From: an uncultured Bacteroidota bacterium
GTDB lineage: Bacteria; Bacteroidota; Bacteroidia; Flavobacteriales; Flavobacteriaceae
Assembly: GCA_902586435.1 (NCBI GenBank)
Contig: CACIHJ010000003.1
Span: forward strand, 22,472-86,471
Direction: 5' to 3'
DNA: 64,000 bases
Below the pieces are notes generated by a model. The model made no database searches. It worked only from the letters and a program-made list of their open reading frames with translations, and was not told where the DNA came from. Shown here one piece after another: positions 34,431-44,379 of the stretch (position 1 is its first letter; every line of letters begins with the position of its first letter). Made by a program: the position numbers and the translations under genes.

Positions 34431-34685
34431 TTATAAGGTCTCAATATATTCATGGAACGATTTTCCATAAACTTTTTTAAAATTTGCCTCAAAGCTCCTT
34501 TTAGAATTGAATCCACAAAGTACCCATATCTTTTCAATTGACTGTGGGTCTTTCTTTACTAAAGATTTAGCAAGAGTTATTGCATAATTAACCTTGGAAC
34601 GATTTATTTTTAGATTAACGTTTTCGATATTAATTGGTTTTAGCGAGCTAAATATATGATAAAAAGTAATTAGTTCGACAAAAAA
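34431..34685 (-). pseudogene. AraC family regulator remnant, C-terminal helix-turn-helix only
   Basis: The roughly 300-base gap between the glycosyltransferase and the SCP2 gene contains an 84-codon minus-strand frame with no ATG, GTG or TTG start. Its translation ends VLCGFNSKRSFEANFKKVYG followed by KSFHEYIETL and a stop. This is the second helix-turn-helix of an AraC-family DNA-binding domain (SIEKIW, CGFNSKRSF, FKKVYGKSFHEY). The effector domain and first helix-turn-helix are missing, and the frame begins right after the SCP2 stop. It is best read as the decayed 3' end of a lost regulator. Confidence 0.65.
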
Positions 34686-34690
34686 CTAAA

Positions 34691-34984
34691 TTACATAAAT
34701 GATTGAAGCTTCATAGCAAGACCTGTATCACCCTTAATCTTTAGCTTTCCTGTCATAACAGCCATCATAGGATTAACTTTTCCATTTTTTAGATCTTCCA
34801 TTAAAGATCCTTTCATGATAATAGTACAGTCAGACTCCATATCTTCTAATAATATTTTGTTTTCTGATCCAGTGCCATCAATGCAAATAGAATTATCATC
34901 TATTACAAATTTTATAATTCCACCAATTGGAGATGCATTCTTAGCTTTTTCTTGAAAATCGGCAAGTATATTTTCTTTGTCCAT
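34691..34984 (-). CDS. SCP2 sterol-binding domain protein
   Basis: A single SCP2 domain of 97 residues, a small lipid-carrier fold with a hydrophobic cavity. The family pattern IKFVIDDNSICIDGTG, then DCTIIMKGSLMEDLKNGKVNPMMAVMTGKLKIKGD, is clear. Such proteins bind acyl chains or acyl-CoA and in Bacteroidota often sit near fatty-acid genes. Here it is divergent from fadN-fadA, and the shared gap holds an 18-base palindrome. No signal peptide is present, so it should be cytoplasmic. Confidence 0.88.
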   Translation of the reverse strand: MDKENILADFQEKAKNASPIGGIIKFVIDDNSICIDGTGSENKILLEDMESDCTIIMKGSLMEDLKNGKVNPMMAVMTGKLKIKGDTGLAMKLQSFM

Positions 34985-35005
34985 AATAAATTAGTTTATC
35001 TTAAG

Positions 35006-35013
35006 CAAAGTTA
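35006..35013 (-). promoter_or_regulatory. Candidate -7 element for the SCP2 gene
   Basis: On the minus strand this reads TAACTTTG, a match to TAnnTTTG, 21 bases before the SCP2 ATG. The palindrome at 35022-35039 lies just upstream, over the expected -33 region. Confidence 0.45.
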
Positions 35014-35021
35014 AAAAATCT

Positions 35022-35039
35022 AACTAATTTTAATTAGTT
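35022..35039. promoter_or_regulatory. Perfect palindrome, candidate operator between SCP2 and fadN
   Basis: AACTAATT-TT-AATTAGTT is a perfect 8-bp inverted repeat with a 2-base centre. It lies in the 77-base divergent gap, upstream of the SCP2 -7 element and 22 bases before the fadN ATG. The size and symmetry fit a dimeric repressor such as a TetR or MarR protein. AT-richness raises the chance of coincidence. Confidence 0.45.
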
Positions 35040-35061
35040 TAGCACTTCCAATTATTTAGAA

Positions 35062-37446
35062 ATGAGTTATAAAATAAAAAAAGTTGCAGTTTTAGGATCA
35101 GGTGTTATGGGATCTGGAATTGCATGTCATTTGGCCAATGTAGGGATTGATGTTCTGATGCTAGATATAGTTCCAAAAAATTTAGAGAAAGGTAAAAGTA
35201 GGAATATGGTTGCTGATGAATCTCTTTCTAGAGTTGTCAAATCAAAACCTAATCCTATCTATAACAAAGAATTCTTAAAAAGAATTAAAACAGGAAATTT
35301 TGATGATGATTTTGAAAAGATTTCATCAACAGATTGGATTATTGAGGTTGTAGTTGAGAACCTAGAGATTAAAAAACAGATTTTTGAAAAAGTAGAAAAA
35401 TATAAATCTAAGGATTCATTTGTTAGCTCTAACACTTCAAGTATTCCTATAAACTTATTATGTGAAGGCAGATCTAAAGATTTTAAGAAAAACTTTTGTG
35501 GAACACATTTTTTTAATCCTGCAAGATACATGAGGTTGCTTGAAATTATTCCTCAAACTGAAACTGATTCAAAATTAGTTGAATTTCTAATGGAGTTTGG
35601 AGATATAACTCTTGGAAAACAAACAGTTTTATGTAAAGACACTCCTGCTTTTATTGCTAACAGAATTGGAATTATGGCTGGTATAAAATTGCTTCAGTTA
35701 ACTGATAAATATGATTTTACTATTGAGGAAGTTGATTTAATGACAGGTTCAGTTATTGGATATCCAAGCTCAGGTACATTTAGATTACAAGATCTTGTAG
35801 GTCTAGATACAAGTGAGAAGGTTACAAAATTTCTAGTTGATACTGTTAAAGATGATTCATTCTATAGTACCCTAAAAGATCAACCTGAGAATAAAGCTTT
35901 TAGATTTTTAATTGATAATAATTTTCTTGGAAATAAGTCAGGTAAGGGGTATTACGAAAAAACAAATAAAAAAGATGAAAATGGAAAAACGATAATTAAC
36001 TCATTAGATCTAAAAACTCACCAATATAGAAAATCAATCAAGCCAGATTTAAAATTAGTTAAAGAGGCAAAATCTATAGAACTTTTTGATAGAAGAATTA
36101 AATTTTTGATTGAAGGTGATTCAAATGAAAATTTATTTTATAGAGAATATTTAGCCTGTCTTTTATCCTATTCTGCGATGAGTATTCCTGAAATAGCAGA
36201 TGATTATTACCAAATTGATGATGCAGGGAGAACAGGATATGCATGGACATATGGTCCTTTTGAGCTATGGGATAATTTAGGACTTGAAAATGGAATAAAG
36301 CTTTTAGAATCTTGTGATGAAAAAATTCCTAAATGGATCCATGAAATGAAAAAAAATGGAGGTGATGTATTCTATAAGTTCGAAGATGGTAAAAGAAAAT
36401 ATTTTGATGTAAAATCTAAAAAATATGTAACCGTTCCAAGTTCGGAATCATTTATAATCCTAGATGCATTTAGATCAAATAATATTTTTAAAAATTCAGA
36501 ATGTACTCTACATGATATAGGAGATGGTGTGATTTGTATCGAATTTCAGAGTAAAGCAGGAGCTATTGGTTCAGGAATAGGGGATGGAATAAATAAAGCA
36601 ATTGATATAGCGGAGAGTGATGGTTGGAAGGGAATTGTTATAGGACATAATAATAAGCAGTTTTCTGTTGGTGCTAACATAATGAACATGGGTATGGCAG
36701 CTATGCAGAAAAAGTATGATGAAGTTGAAAAATTTCTAGTAGGATTTCAAAATATTTTGATGAAAATGAAAACTTCTAAGGTCCCCATTGTAGCTTCTAC
36801 TCAGGGATTTGTATTGGGTGGTGGTCTGGAAGTAGTAATTCATTGTGATGCAGGGATATTTGCTTCCGAGTCATATATAGGACTTCCTGAAGCAGGAATA
36901 GGATTACTTCCGGCAGGAGGAGGTACAAAAGAGATGGCAATGAGAGCATCTAATTCATTTAAAACAGGAGATGTGAAAATGCCAACATTAATAGAACATT
37001 TCAGGTCTATTGCTACAGCTACAGTTGCAACATCTGCTCATGAGGCATTTGATATTAATTATCTTCAAGCTACAAGAGATACTGTGTGCATGAACCAAAT
37101 GAGAAATATAGCAATGGCTAAAGAAAAAGCATTACAATTATCGGTAGGATATATTCCTCCATCTTTAAACCAACATGTTGAGGTTCTTGGTAGAGCAGGT
37201 CTTTCAACTCTTTACTCTGCAATTAATGAGTTTAAGTTAGGAGGCTACATGTCAGATTATGATGTCGAGGTATCAAGAAAAATAGCTTATGTTATATGTG
37301 GTGGAGATTTAACAAGTTCTCAACTTGTAAGTGAAGAATATTTATTTGACCTTGAAAGAGAAAACTTTATGAGTCTTCTAGGTAATCAAAAAACTTTGGA
37401 TAGAATCCAATACATGCTAATGAATAAAAAACCTTTAAGAAATTAA
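35062..37446 (+). CDS. fadN: 3-hydroxyacyl-CoA dehydrogenase / enoyl-CoA hydratase fusion
   Basis: The multifunctional beta-oxidation protein. The N-terminal dehydrogenase binds NAD through VAVLGSGVMGSGIACHLANVG (residues 7-27) and has the catalytic GTHFFNPARYM region; two C-terminal dehydrogenase domains follow to about 410. An enoyl-CoA hydratase/crotonase domain follows (about 480-700; FSVGANIMNM, GFVLGGGLEVVIHCD, GLPEAGIGLLPAGGGTKEM). This order, dehydrogenase first, is that of FadN rather than FadB/FadJ. fadA follows two bases later. The MarR-type regulator and acyl-CoA dehydrogenase gene often linked to it in flavobacteria are not adjacent. Confidence 0.92.
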   Translation: MSYKIKKVAVLGSGVMGSGIACHLANVGIDVLMLDIVPKNLEKGKSRNMVADESLSRVVKSKPNPIYNKEFLKRIKTGNFDDDFEKISSTDWIIEVVVENLEIKKQIFEKVEKYKSKDSFVSSNTSSIPINLLCEGRSKDFKKNFCGTHFFNPARYMRLLEIIPQTETDSKLVEFLMEFGDITLGKQTVLCKDTPAFIANRIGIMAGIKLLQLTDKYDFTIEEVDLMTGSVIGYPSSGTFRLQDLVGLDTSEKVTKFLVDTVKDDSFYSTLKDQPENKAFRFLIDNNFLGNKSGKGYYEKTNKKDENGKTIINSLDLKTHQYRKSIKPDLKLVKEAKSIELFDRRIKFLIEGDSNENLFYREYLACLLSYSAMSIPEIADDYYQIDDAGRTGYAWTYGPFELWDNLGLENGIKLLESCDEKIPKWIHEMKKNGGDVFYKFEDGKRKYFDVKSKKYVTVPSSESFIILDAFRSNNIFKNSECTLHDIGDGVICIEFQSKAGAIGSGIGDGINKAIDIAESDGWKGIVIGHNNKQFSVGANIMNMGMAAMQKKYDEVEKFLVGFQNILMKMKTSKVPIVASTQGFVLGGGLEVVIHCDAGIFASESYIGLPEAGIGLLPAGGGTKEMAMRASNSFKTGDVKMPTLIEHFRSIATATVATSAHEAFDINYLQATRDTVCMNQMRNIAMAKEKALQLSVGYIPPSLNQHVEVLGRAGLSTLYSAINEFKLGGYMSDYDVEVSRKIAYVICGGDLTSSQLVSEEYLFDLERENFMSLLGNQKTLDRIQYMLMNKKPLRN

Positions 37447-37448
37447 TT

Positions 37449-38618
37449 ATGGAAGCATATATAGTAGCTGGATATAGATCAGCAATAGCAAAAGCAAAAA
37501 GAGGAGGCTTTAAAAATTATAGAACTGATGATTTAGCTGTCGATGTTATAAAGCATCTTACAACGCAAGTTCCAAAACTTGATACAACTAAAGTTGATGA
37601 TGTGATTGTTGGTTGCGCAAATCCTGAAGGTGAGCAGGGACTTCAAGTTGCTAGATTAATTTCTGCAAGAGCCCTTGGAAAAGAAGTTCCAGGTGTTACG
37701 ATTAATAGATACTGTGCCTCTGGTCTTGAAGCAATATCAATGGCAGTTAGTAAGGTTAAAGCTGGGTTCGGTCATATTTTTATTGCAGGTGGAATTGAAA
37801 GTATGAGCTTAATTCCAATGACTGGTTATAAATTAGCCCCAAGTTATAAAGCAAACTTAGATAATATGAACTATCATGTTGGAATGGGTCAAACAGCAGA
37901 GGCTGTTGCTGAAAAATACAATATATCAAGAGAAGCTTCAGATCAATTTTCATTGGAGTCTCATACTAAAGCTGCTAACGCAATTGATAAAGGGCACTTT
38001 AAAGATGAGATTGTGCCAGTTACTGTTGAGGAAGTTTTTGTAGAAAATGGTAAAAAAGTATCTAAATCTCATGTTGTAGATATGGATGAAGGTGTTAGGA
38101 GAGATACCACTCTTGAAGCTTTATCAAAACTTAGACCCGCATTTAAAATGGGTGGAATTGTTACTGCTGGTAACTCATCTCAGACTTCTGATGGTGCTGC
38201 TTTTGTTTTAGTAATGAGTGAAGAAATGGTTAAGCAATTAGGGGTTAAACCAATTGCTAGAATGGTTACTTGTACATCAGGAGGTGTTGATCCATTATAC
38301 ATGGGTATCGGACCTGTTGAAGCTATTCCAAAGGCACTAGATCAAGCTGGCTTAAAAATATCCGATATTGAGCAAACAGAATTAAATGAGGCTTTTGCTT
38401 GTCAAGCTTTAGCTGTTATTCAAGAGGCAGGTCTAGATCCTAGTACTGTTAATGTTAATGGAGGAGCTATAGCATTAGGCCACCCTCTTGGGTGTACTGG
38501 AGCCAAGTTAACTATTCAGCTTCTCAATGAAATGAAAAGAAGAGATCAAAAGTATGGAATGGTTACCGCTTGTGTTGGAGGAGGTCAAGGAATAGCAGGA
38601 ATTTTTGAAAGACTTTAG
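37449..38618 (+). CDS. fadA: Acetyl-CoA C-acyltransferase (3-ketoacyl-CoA thiolase)
   Basis: Catalyses the last step of beta-oxidation, thiolytic release of acetyl-CoA. The nucleophilic Cys89 is in [19 protein letters not shown]; the C-terminal catalytic His is in [17 protein letters not shown], and the second Cys in [15 protein letters not shown]. The length of 389 residues is standard. It is two bases after fadN, forming a two-gene operon, and overlaps the convergent umuD by four bases. Confidence 0.95.
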   Translation: MEAYIVAGYRSAIAKAKRGGFKNYRTDDLAVDVIKHLTTQVPKLDTTKVDDVIVGCANPEGEQGLQVARLISARALGKEVPGVTINRYCASGLEAISMAVSKVKAGFGHIFIAGGIESMSLIPMTGYKLAPSYKANLDNMNYHVGMGQTAEAVAEKYNISREASDQFSLESHTKAANAIDKGHFKDEIVPVTVEEVFVENGKKVSKSHVVDMDEGVRRDTTLEALSKLRPAFKMGGIVTAGNSSQTSDGAAFVLVMSEEMVKQLGVKPIARMVTCTSGGVDPLYMGIGPVEAIPKALDQAGLKISDIEQTELNEAFACQALAVIQEAGLDPSTVNVNGGAIALGHPLGCTGAKLTIQLLNEMKRRDQKYGMVTACVGGGQGIAGIFERL

Positions 38619-39049
38619 GTCTTCTTTATAACATAGGTTACTATTCCCCATACTATAAGTTCATTCTCTTCAGTTATTTTAATTGGATTATATTTTTTGT
38701 TTTCAGGCATTAGATATACATGATCTTTTTCAATTTTCACCCTTTTAACAGTAAACTCTCCATTTACATAGCATACAGCTATTTTGTTATTCTTCACCTC
38801 TTCGCTTCTGTCAATTACTAAAATATCACCATCATTTAATCCAGCATCTTTCATTGATTCACCAGATACTTTTGCATAAAATGTAGCTTCTTTATTTTTT
38901 ACTAAAACTTTTTCAAGACTAATTCTTGCTTCCTCAAAATCGCCTGCTGGTGATGGAAATCCAGCCGATATTCCATCCCTAATAAAAATATTATTGGAAG
39001 ATTTTTTATCATTTGGTTTAAATATTTGAATTTTATCTTTCTTAATCAT
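38615..39049 (-). CDS. umuD: UmuD-like autoproteolytic subunit of DNA polymerase V
   Basis: A LexA/UmuD S24-type self-cleaving protein of 144 residues. The predicted cleavage site is Ala29-Gly30 ([14 protein letters not shown]); the Ser65 nucleophile is in [10 protein letters not shown] and Lys102 in FTVKRVKI, with a Ser-Lys spacing of 37 as in E. coli UmuD. It has no N-terminal DNA-binding domain, which excludes LexA. It is co-transcribed with umuC (overlap of four bases) and converges on fadA. Confidence 0.92.
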   Translation of the reverse strand: MIKKDKIQIFKPNDKKSSNNIFIRDGISAGFPSPAGDFEEARISLEKVLVKNKEATFYAKVSGESMKDAGLNDGDILVIDRSEEVKNNKIAVCYVNGEFTVKRVKIEKDHVYLMPENKKYNPIKITEENELIVWGIVTYVIKKT

Positions 39050-40305
39050 GACACTAATAAAACCTCTTCGATATTAGTTGTATAATTCCTAGATAAATTT
39101 TGTCTATTCATTTTCCATATTCTTTTTTGATCTTGACTTGCGAGTCTAACTTTATATAAACCATACTTATTATCTATATTATCTATGCTTTCCATTAATT
39201 TTTTATGCTTCTTAGTATCTTTCTCAAAAAAACTGACTTGATGAATAGATTCAGGGGTTAATCCCATAAGAATTATACCTGCCTTTTTATATGATTTGCC
39301 TTTATGATAAATCTTCTTTAAAAGTTTTATTGCAAACTTACTGATTTCAATACTTGAGTTTGTAGAGAAAGGCAAAGCCCCCGTAAGACTAAAATGATAC
39401 CTTTCATTATTTTCCTTGAAAGGATTACTACGTATATAGATAGAGATCATATTACACTCACTATTTTGTGTTCTTAATTTTTTAGAGGCAACAACAGCAA
39501 ATGTTGTAATCCTTTCTATCAAGTCATCAAGTGATGAAATTTCAGCCTCAAAACTTCTGGTAGTGGCTATAGATTTCTTATTATTATTTTCTTCCACGAT
39601 ATCTAGAGTTGGAATACCTTCAAGCTCTTTTTTTAATTTCAGTCCAATAATGCTCATGTTTCTTTTTACCCAATTATCTGGAAGCCTGATAAAATCAAAA
39701 CCAGATTTTACACCAACTTTTAATAGTTTTTTTTCATTCTTAAGTCCAATACCCCAAATGTCCTTAATATTTATATTCTTTAGAGCTTTGATATGTTTGC
39801 TATTCTTGTTAATTGAGTAAAAACTCCTAGTTTCATTGGAGTATTTTTTTGCAATTCTATTTGCAACTTTTGCTAGTGATTTTGTCTCTGCAAGTCCTAT
39901 TGATATCGGTATGCCTGTCCATTTCATAACAGTTTCTATTATCTCTCTACATTTCTGATCAATTATATCTTCTGAGAATCCTTCAAACTTTACAAAAGCT
40001 TCATCAATACTATATATCTCAATATTTGGTGTGAATTGAGCTATAATAGACATTACCCTATTACTCATATCTCCATACAGTTTAAAATTAGAAGAAAAGA
40101 CCTCAATCTTATTATCTTCAAATTTTTTCTTGTATTTGAATGCAGGAGCTCCCATTGGAATTCCAAGAGATTTTGCTTCATCACTTCGAGCTATAACACA
40201 ACCGTCATTATTAGATAAGACAACAATAGGCTTGTCGATTAGGTTAGGTTGGAATACCCTTTCACAAGAGGCATAAAAATTATTACAGTCAATAAGAGCA
40301 AACAT
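39046..40305 (-). CDS. umuC: Y-family DNA polymerase UmuC
   Basis: The catalytic subunit of error-prone translesion DNA polymerase V. The palm motifs are [18 protein letters not shown] at the N-terminus and [12 protein letters not shown] (about 100-111) with the catalytic Asp/Glu pair; [17 protein letters not shown] is the helix-hairpin-helix of the thumb. The C-terminal part is the UmuC-specific region. Its length of 419 residues is normal. umuC comes first and umuD second in transcription order, the reverse of E. coli umuDC. An SOS box was not recognised upstream. Confidence 0.93.
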   Translation of the reverse strand: MFALIDCNNFYASCERVFQPNLIDKPIVVLSNNDGCVIARSDEAKSLGIPMGAPAFKYKKKFEDNKIEVFSSNFKLYGDMSNRVMSIIAQFTPNIEIYSIDEAFVKFEGFSEDIIDQKCREIIETVMKWTGIPISIGLAETKSLAKVANRIAKKYSNETRSFYSINKNSKHIKALKNINIKDIWGIGLKNEKKLLKVGVKSGFDFIRLPDNWVKRNMSIIGLKLKKELEGIPTLDIVEENNNKKSIATTRSFEAEISSLDDLIERITTFAVVASKKLRTQNSECNMISIYIRSNPFKENNERYHFSLTGALPFSTNSSIEISKFAIKLLKKIYHKGKSYKKAGIILMGLTPESIHQVSFFEKDTKKHKKLMESIDNIDNKYGLYKVRLASQDQKRIWKMNRQNLSRNYTTNIEEVLLVS

Positions 40306-40375
40306 TGTACAAAAATCCGAAAAATATTAAAATACATTAAAAACAAGTTGTAATTTTATTAACTAATTACCTACT

Positions 40376-43132
40376 ATGGATAAGTTCTCTTTTCTCAATT
40401 CAGCTCATACGAGTCATTTTGCAGAAATGTATGATCAATATTTGCAATCTCCGGATAGTTTAGAGCCAAGTTGGAAAGCTTTTTTTCAAGGATTTGATTT
40501 TGGAATGGAGACATCAAGTGTCACATTTGAAGAAAAGAAATTTCAAGTTCCTGAGAATATAAAGAAGGAGTTTCAAGTTGTTAATTTAATTGATGCATAT
40601 AGAAAAAGAGGTCATCTATTTACAATTACAAATCCAGTTAGAGAAAGAAGAAAATATTCTCCAACTCTTGATATAGAAAATTTTGGTCTTAATGAAACAG
40701 ACTTGGAATTAGTTTTTAGTGCAGGAGAAATTGTAGGCCTAGGACCAGATAAATTAAAAAATATAATTAAACACCTAAATGATATCTATTGTTCATCAAT
40801 AGGTGTAGAATATATGTATATAAGAGATCCTAACAGAGTTAAATGGATACAGAACAGGTTAAATATTAATGCAAATCATCCAAATTTTTCAAAAACTCAG
40901 AAACTAAGTATCCTTAACAAACTAAATCAAGCATATCTGTTTGAGAATTTTTTACAGAAGAAATATGTTGGGCAAAAAAGATTTTCTTTAGAAGGGGGGG
41001 AATCATTGATTCCAGCAATTGACTTTTTAATCCAATTAGCAGCTGATAAAGGAGTAAAGGAAGTTGTTATGGGAATGTCACACAGGGGTAGGCTTAATAC
41101 ATTAGCTAACATTTTCGAAAAGTCAACAAACGAAATATTTGCAGAGTTTGAAGGGAAAGATTATGAGGAAGATATTTTTGATGGAGATGTAAAATACCAC
41201 TTAGGTTGGACTTCTGAAAGAATCAGTGATAAAGGAAATAAGATAAAATTAAATTTAGCTCCAAACCCTTCACATTTAGAGTCAGTATTTCCTATTGTTC
41301 AAGGAATCTCAAGAGCTAAAATTGAAAATGATCTTGATAATGATCCGAATAGTTTAATCCCTATAATTGTTCATGGTGATGCAGCTATAGCTGCTCAAGG
41401 GGTAGTTTATGAGGTGGTGCAAATGTCTAAACTTAAAGGTTACTCGACAGGAGGTACAGTCCATATTATAGTGAATAATCAGATAGGATTTACAACTAAT
41501 TATCTTGATGGGAGATCCAGTACATACTGTTCAGATGTTGGAAAAGTTACTTTATCTCCTGTGCTTCATGTTAATTCTGATGATGTTGAAGCAGTTGTCC
41601 ATGCAATCTCATTTGCACTTGATTATAGAATGGAATATGGTATGGATATATTCATTGACCTACTAGGTTATAGAAAATATGGTCATAATGAAGGGGATGA
41701 ACCTAGATTTACTCAACCTAGATTATATAAACTCATTTCTTCTCATCCAAATGCAAGAGCTATTTATTCAAATGAGCTAATTAGTAAAGGAATCATTAGT
41801 AAAGAATATACAGATGGAATTGAAAAAGAATATTTAGAATCCTTAGAGAGTGAGCTAATTGAAACAAAAAAGAAAAGTAAAACTAAAATTACTCCATTCA
41901 TGCAGAAGGTTTGGGAAGATTATAAAAGAGTCGATGAAAAAATCATGAGTAAGGATTTTAAGACTAATTATTCTAAAAAGAGACTTCTTGAAGTTGCAAA
42001 ATCTGTGACTGAGCTCCCAGAAAATTCGGGCTTTTTAAAAAAAATATATAAGCTTTTTGAAAACAGGAAAAAAATGCTTTTTGATGAGAATAAAGTTGAT
42101 TGGGCAATTTCAGAACTCTTAGCATATGCCACAATTTTGTCTGACGGTTTTAATGTTAGAATTTCTGGTCAAGACGTAGAGAGAGGCACATTTTCTCATA
42201 GACATGCAGTGTTAAAATCAGAAGATTTTGAAGAGGAATATTTACCCTTAAATTCTATAGATATTAAAAATAAAGGCAAGTTCAAAATATTTAATTCACT
42301 TTTATCAGAATATGGTGTTCTAGGATTTGATTATGGTTATGCTCTAGCTAGTCCAAAATCATTAACAATATGGGAAGCACAATTCGGGGATTTCTCAAAT
42401 GGAGCTCAAATAGTAATCGATCAATATATTTCATCTGCAGAGGATAAATGGAAACTTCAAAATGGGATAGTATTATATTTACCTCATGGATATGAAGGCC
42501 AAGGAGCAGAACACTCATCTGCAAGAATTGAAAGGTACCTTCAGTTATGTGCTAAAGATAATATGTATGCAGCTAACTGCACAACACCTTCAAATTTATT
42601 TCACATTTTAAGAAGGCAAATGGTTACTAATTTTAGAAAACCACTTATATTATTTACTCCAAAAAGTTTACTTAGACATCCTGAAGTTGTTTCTGATATA
42701 GATGACTTAATTACTGGTAAATTTGAAACAGTTATATCAGATAATGACGTTAATCCAAAAGATGTTTCTTCTATAGTATTTTGTTCAGGAAAATTTTATT
42801 ATGATTTGCTAAAATTTAGAAGAGAAAAAAAGATCAAAAATGTCGCCCTTATTCGATTAGAACAACTTTTTCCTTTACCAATTCAAGAAATTGATTTAGA
42901 ATTAAATAAGTTTTCAAAAGCAACTGATTTTGTATGGGCTCAAGAAGAGCCAAGAAATATGGGTGTTTGGAGTCATTTTTTAATGCATTATCCTCATGCT
43001 AATAAATTTAGACCTGCTACTCGTAGGCCCTATGGTTCAACTGCATCAGGAAGCCATGCTAGGTTTGAAAGAAGACATAATCAGGTTATTGAATATGTTT
43101 TTGATAAACAAAAAGATAACTTCAGAAAATAA
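40376..43132 (+). CDS. sucA: 2-oxoglutarate dehydrogenase E1 component
   Basis: The thiamine-diphosphate-dependent decarboxylase of the 2-oxoglutarate dehydrogenase complex in the TCA cycle. The N-terminal E2-binding segment DQYLQSPDSLEPSWKAFFQGF is followed by the ThDP/substrate blocks SHRGRLNTLANI, VHGDAAIAAQGVVYEV and YRKYGHNEGDEPRFTQP, and a C-terminal transketolase-like domain with LPHGYEGQGAEHSSARIERY. The length of 918 residues is normal. sucB follows 52 bases downstream. Confidence 0.96.
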   Translation: MDKFSFLNSAHTSHFAEMYDQYLQSPDSLEPSWKAFFQGFDFGMETSSVTFEEKKFQVPENIKKEFQVVNLIDAYRKRGHLFTITNPVRERRKYSPTLDIENFGLNETDLELVFSAGEIVGLGPDKLKNIIKHLNDIYCSSIGVEYMYIRDPNRVKWIQNRLNINANHPNFSKTQKLSILNKLNQAYLFENFLQKKYVGQKRFSLEGGESLIPAIDFLIQLAADKGVKEVVMGMSHRGRLNTLANIFEKSTNEIFAEFEGKDYEEDIFDGDVKYHLGWTSERISDKGNKIKLNLAPNPSHLESVFPIVQGISRAKIENDLDNDPNSLIPIIVHGDAAIAAQGVVYEVVQMSKLKGYSTGGTVHIIVNNQIGFTTNYLDGRSSTYCSDVGKVTLSPVLHVNSDDVEAVVHAISFALDYRMEYGMDIFIDLLGYRKYGHNEGDEPRFTQPRLYKLISSHPNARAIYSNELISKGIISKEYTDGIEKEYLESLESELIETKKKSKTKITPFMQKVWEDYKRVDEKIMSKDFKTNYSKKRLLEVAKSVTELPENSGFLKKIYKLFENRKKMLFDENKVDWAISELLAYATILSDGFNVRISGQDVERGTFSHRHAVLKSEDFEEEYLPLNSIDIKNKGKFKIFNSLLSEYGVLGFDYGYALASPKSLTIWEAQFGDFSNGAQIVIDQYISSAEDKWKLQNGIVLYLPHGYEGQGAEHSSARIERYLQLCAKDNMYAANCTTPSNLFHILRRQMVTNFRKPLILFTPKSLLRHPEVVSDIDDLITGKFETVISDNDVNPKDVSSIVFCSGKFYYDLLKFRREKKIKNVALIRLEQLFPLPIQEIDLELNKFSKATDFVWAQEEPRNMGVWSHFLMHYPHANKFRPATRRPYGSTASGSHARFERRHNQVIEYVFDKQKDNFRK

Positions 43133-43184
43133 TCTTTTAAATTGATTAATTTTGGTAACAACCTTTAAAGTATAAAAGTAGATT

Positions 43185-44375
43185 ATGGTCCATGAAATGA
43201 AAATCCCATCTCCTGGGGAATCTATAACGGAAGTCGAGATCTCCCAATGGTTGGTTTCTGATGGAGATATTGTTTCTAAAGATCAAACAATTGCTGAGCT
43301 TGATTCTGATAAAGCTACTTTAGATCTACCTGCTGAAACTGCTGGAAAGATTTCTTTAAAAGCAGAAGAAGGCGATACTATTTCTGTAGGTGAGGTTGTT
43401 TGTGTTATTGATACTTCTTTTGCTTCAGAAGAAAATTTAGATAAAGCAAGTAAAAAAGAATCACCATCGAATGTCGTTAAGAAAGATATAATTAAATCAA
43501 GTTCAGAAGAAGTTACAGCAACTCCTTTAGCAAAAAAAATTGCTGAAGAAACAGGGGTTAATTTAAATCAAATAAGTACAAAGGGAGAAAAGATCACTAA
43601 GGAAGATGTTTTAAAAGCTGTTCCGGCAATGGGTTCAGTAAATGATGATAATAGAGGAGAAACTAGAGAAAAGTTATCTGTTTTAAGGAGAAAAGTATCA
43701 GAAAGACTAGTTTCTGTTAAGAATGAAACTGCTATGTTAACAACATTTAATGAAGCTGATTTATCTCAGATTTTTGATTTAAGAAAAAAATATAAAGACA
43801 TCTTCTCTACTAAACATGGTGTAAGCCTTGGCTTTATGAGCTTTTTTACAAAAGCAGTTACAAGAGCACTTCAAATGTATCCTGATGTAAACTCTATGAT
43901 TGATGGTGACCATAAAGTTTCATATAATTATTCAGATATAAGTATTGCTGTTTCAGGACCAAAGGGTCTTATGACTCCGGTTCTTCGAAATGCTCAGAAT
44001 ATGTCTTTTGCATCTATTGAGCAAGAAATAAAAAGACTTGCAGACTTAGTAAGAGATAAATCAATCACGGTTGATGATTTGACAGGGGGAACATTTACAA
44101 TTTCCAATGGAGGAGTATTTGGATCGATGTTATCTACTCCAATTATTAACCCTCCTCAATCTGGAATTCTGGGAATGCATAATATAATTAATAGACCTGT
44201 AGCTATTGGTGATAATATTGAAATAAGACCAATGATGTATCTTGCTTTATCTTATGATCATAGGATCATTGATGGAAATCAATCAGTGGGCTTCTTAATT
44301 GCAGTCAAAGAAGGTGTAGAGGATCCGGTAAATGTTCTTATGGATGGAAATGTTGAAAAATCTTTAGCTATCTAA
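43185..44375 (+). CDS. sucB: Dihydrolipoamide succinyltransferase (E2 of 2-oxoglutarate dehydrogenase)
   Basis: Transfers the succinyl group from E1 to CoA. One lipoyl domain (about 1-77) carries the lipoylated Lys in [14 protein letters not shown]; a peripheral-subunit-binding domain follows (about 112-147, [20 protein letters not shown]); the catalytic acyltransferase domain ends with the active-site motif [16 protein letters not shown]. The length of 396 residues is normal. It is co-transcribed with sucA; the E3 subunit is not in this window. Confidence 0.95.
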   Translation: MVHEMKIPSPGESITEVEISQWLVSDGDIVSKDQTIAELDSDKATLDLPAETAGKISLKAEEGDTISVGEVVCVIDTSFASEENLDKASKKESPSNVVKKDIIKSSSEEVTATPLAKKIAEETGVNLNQISTKGEKITKEDVLKAVPAMGSVNDDNRGETREKLSVLRRKVSERLVSVKNETAMLTTFNEADLSQIFDLRKKYKDIFSTKHGVSLGFMSFFTKAVTRALQMYPDVNSMIDGDHKVSYNYSDISIAVSGPKGLMTPVLRNAQNMSFASIEQEIKRLADLVRDKSITVDDLTGGTFTISNGGVFGSMLSTPIINPPQSGILGMHNIINRPVAIGDNIEIRPMMYLALSYDHRIIDGNQSVGFLIAVKEGVEDPVNVLMDGNVEKSLAI

Positions 44376-44379
44376 TAAT

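Noticed and set aside
34387..34690. Intergenic region treated as empty or as a small RNA gene
   Set aside because: The minus strand carries a clear AraC-type helix-turn-helix reading, so a pseudogene explains it better than an RNA.
37441..40320. Integrated element around umuDC
   Set aside because: No integrase, repeats, tRNA attachment site or change in base composition is visible; the neighbours are core metabolic genes.
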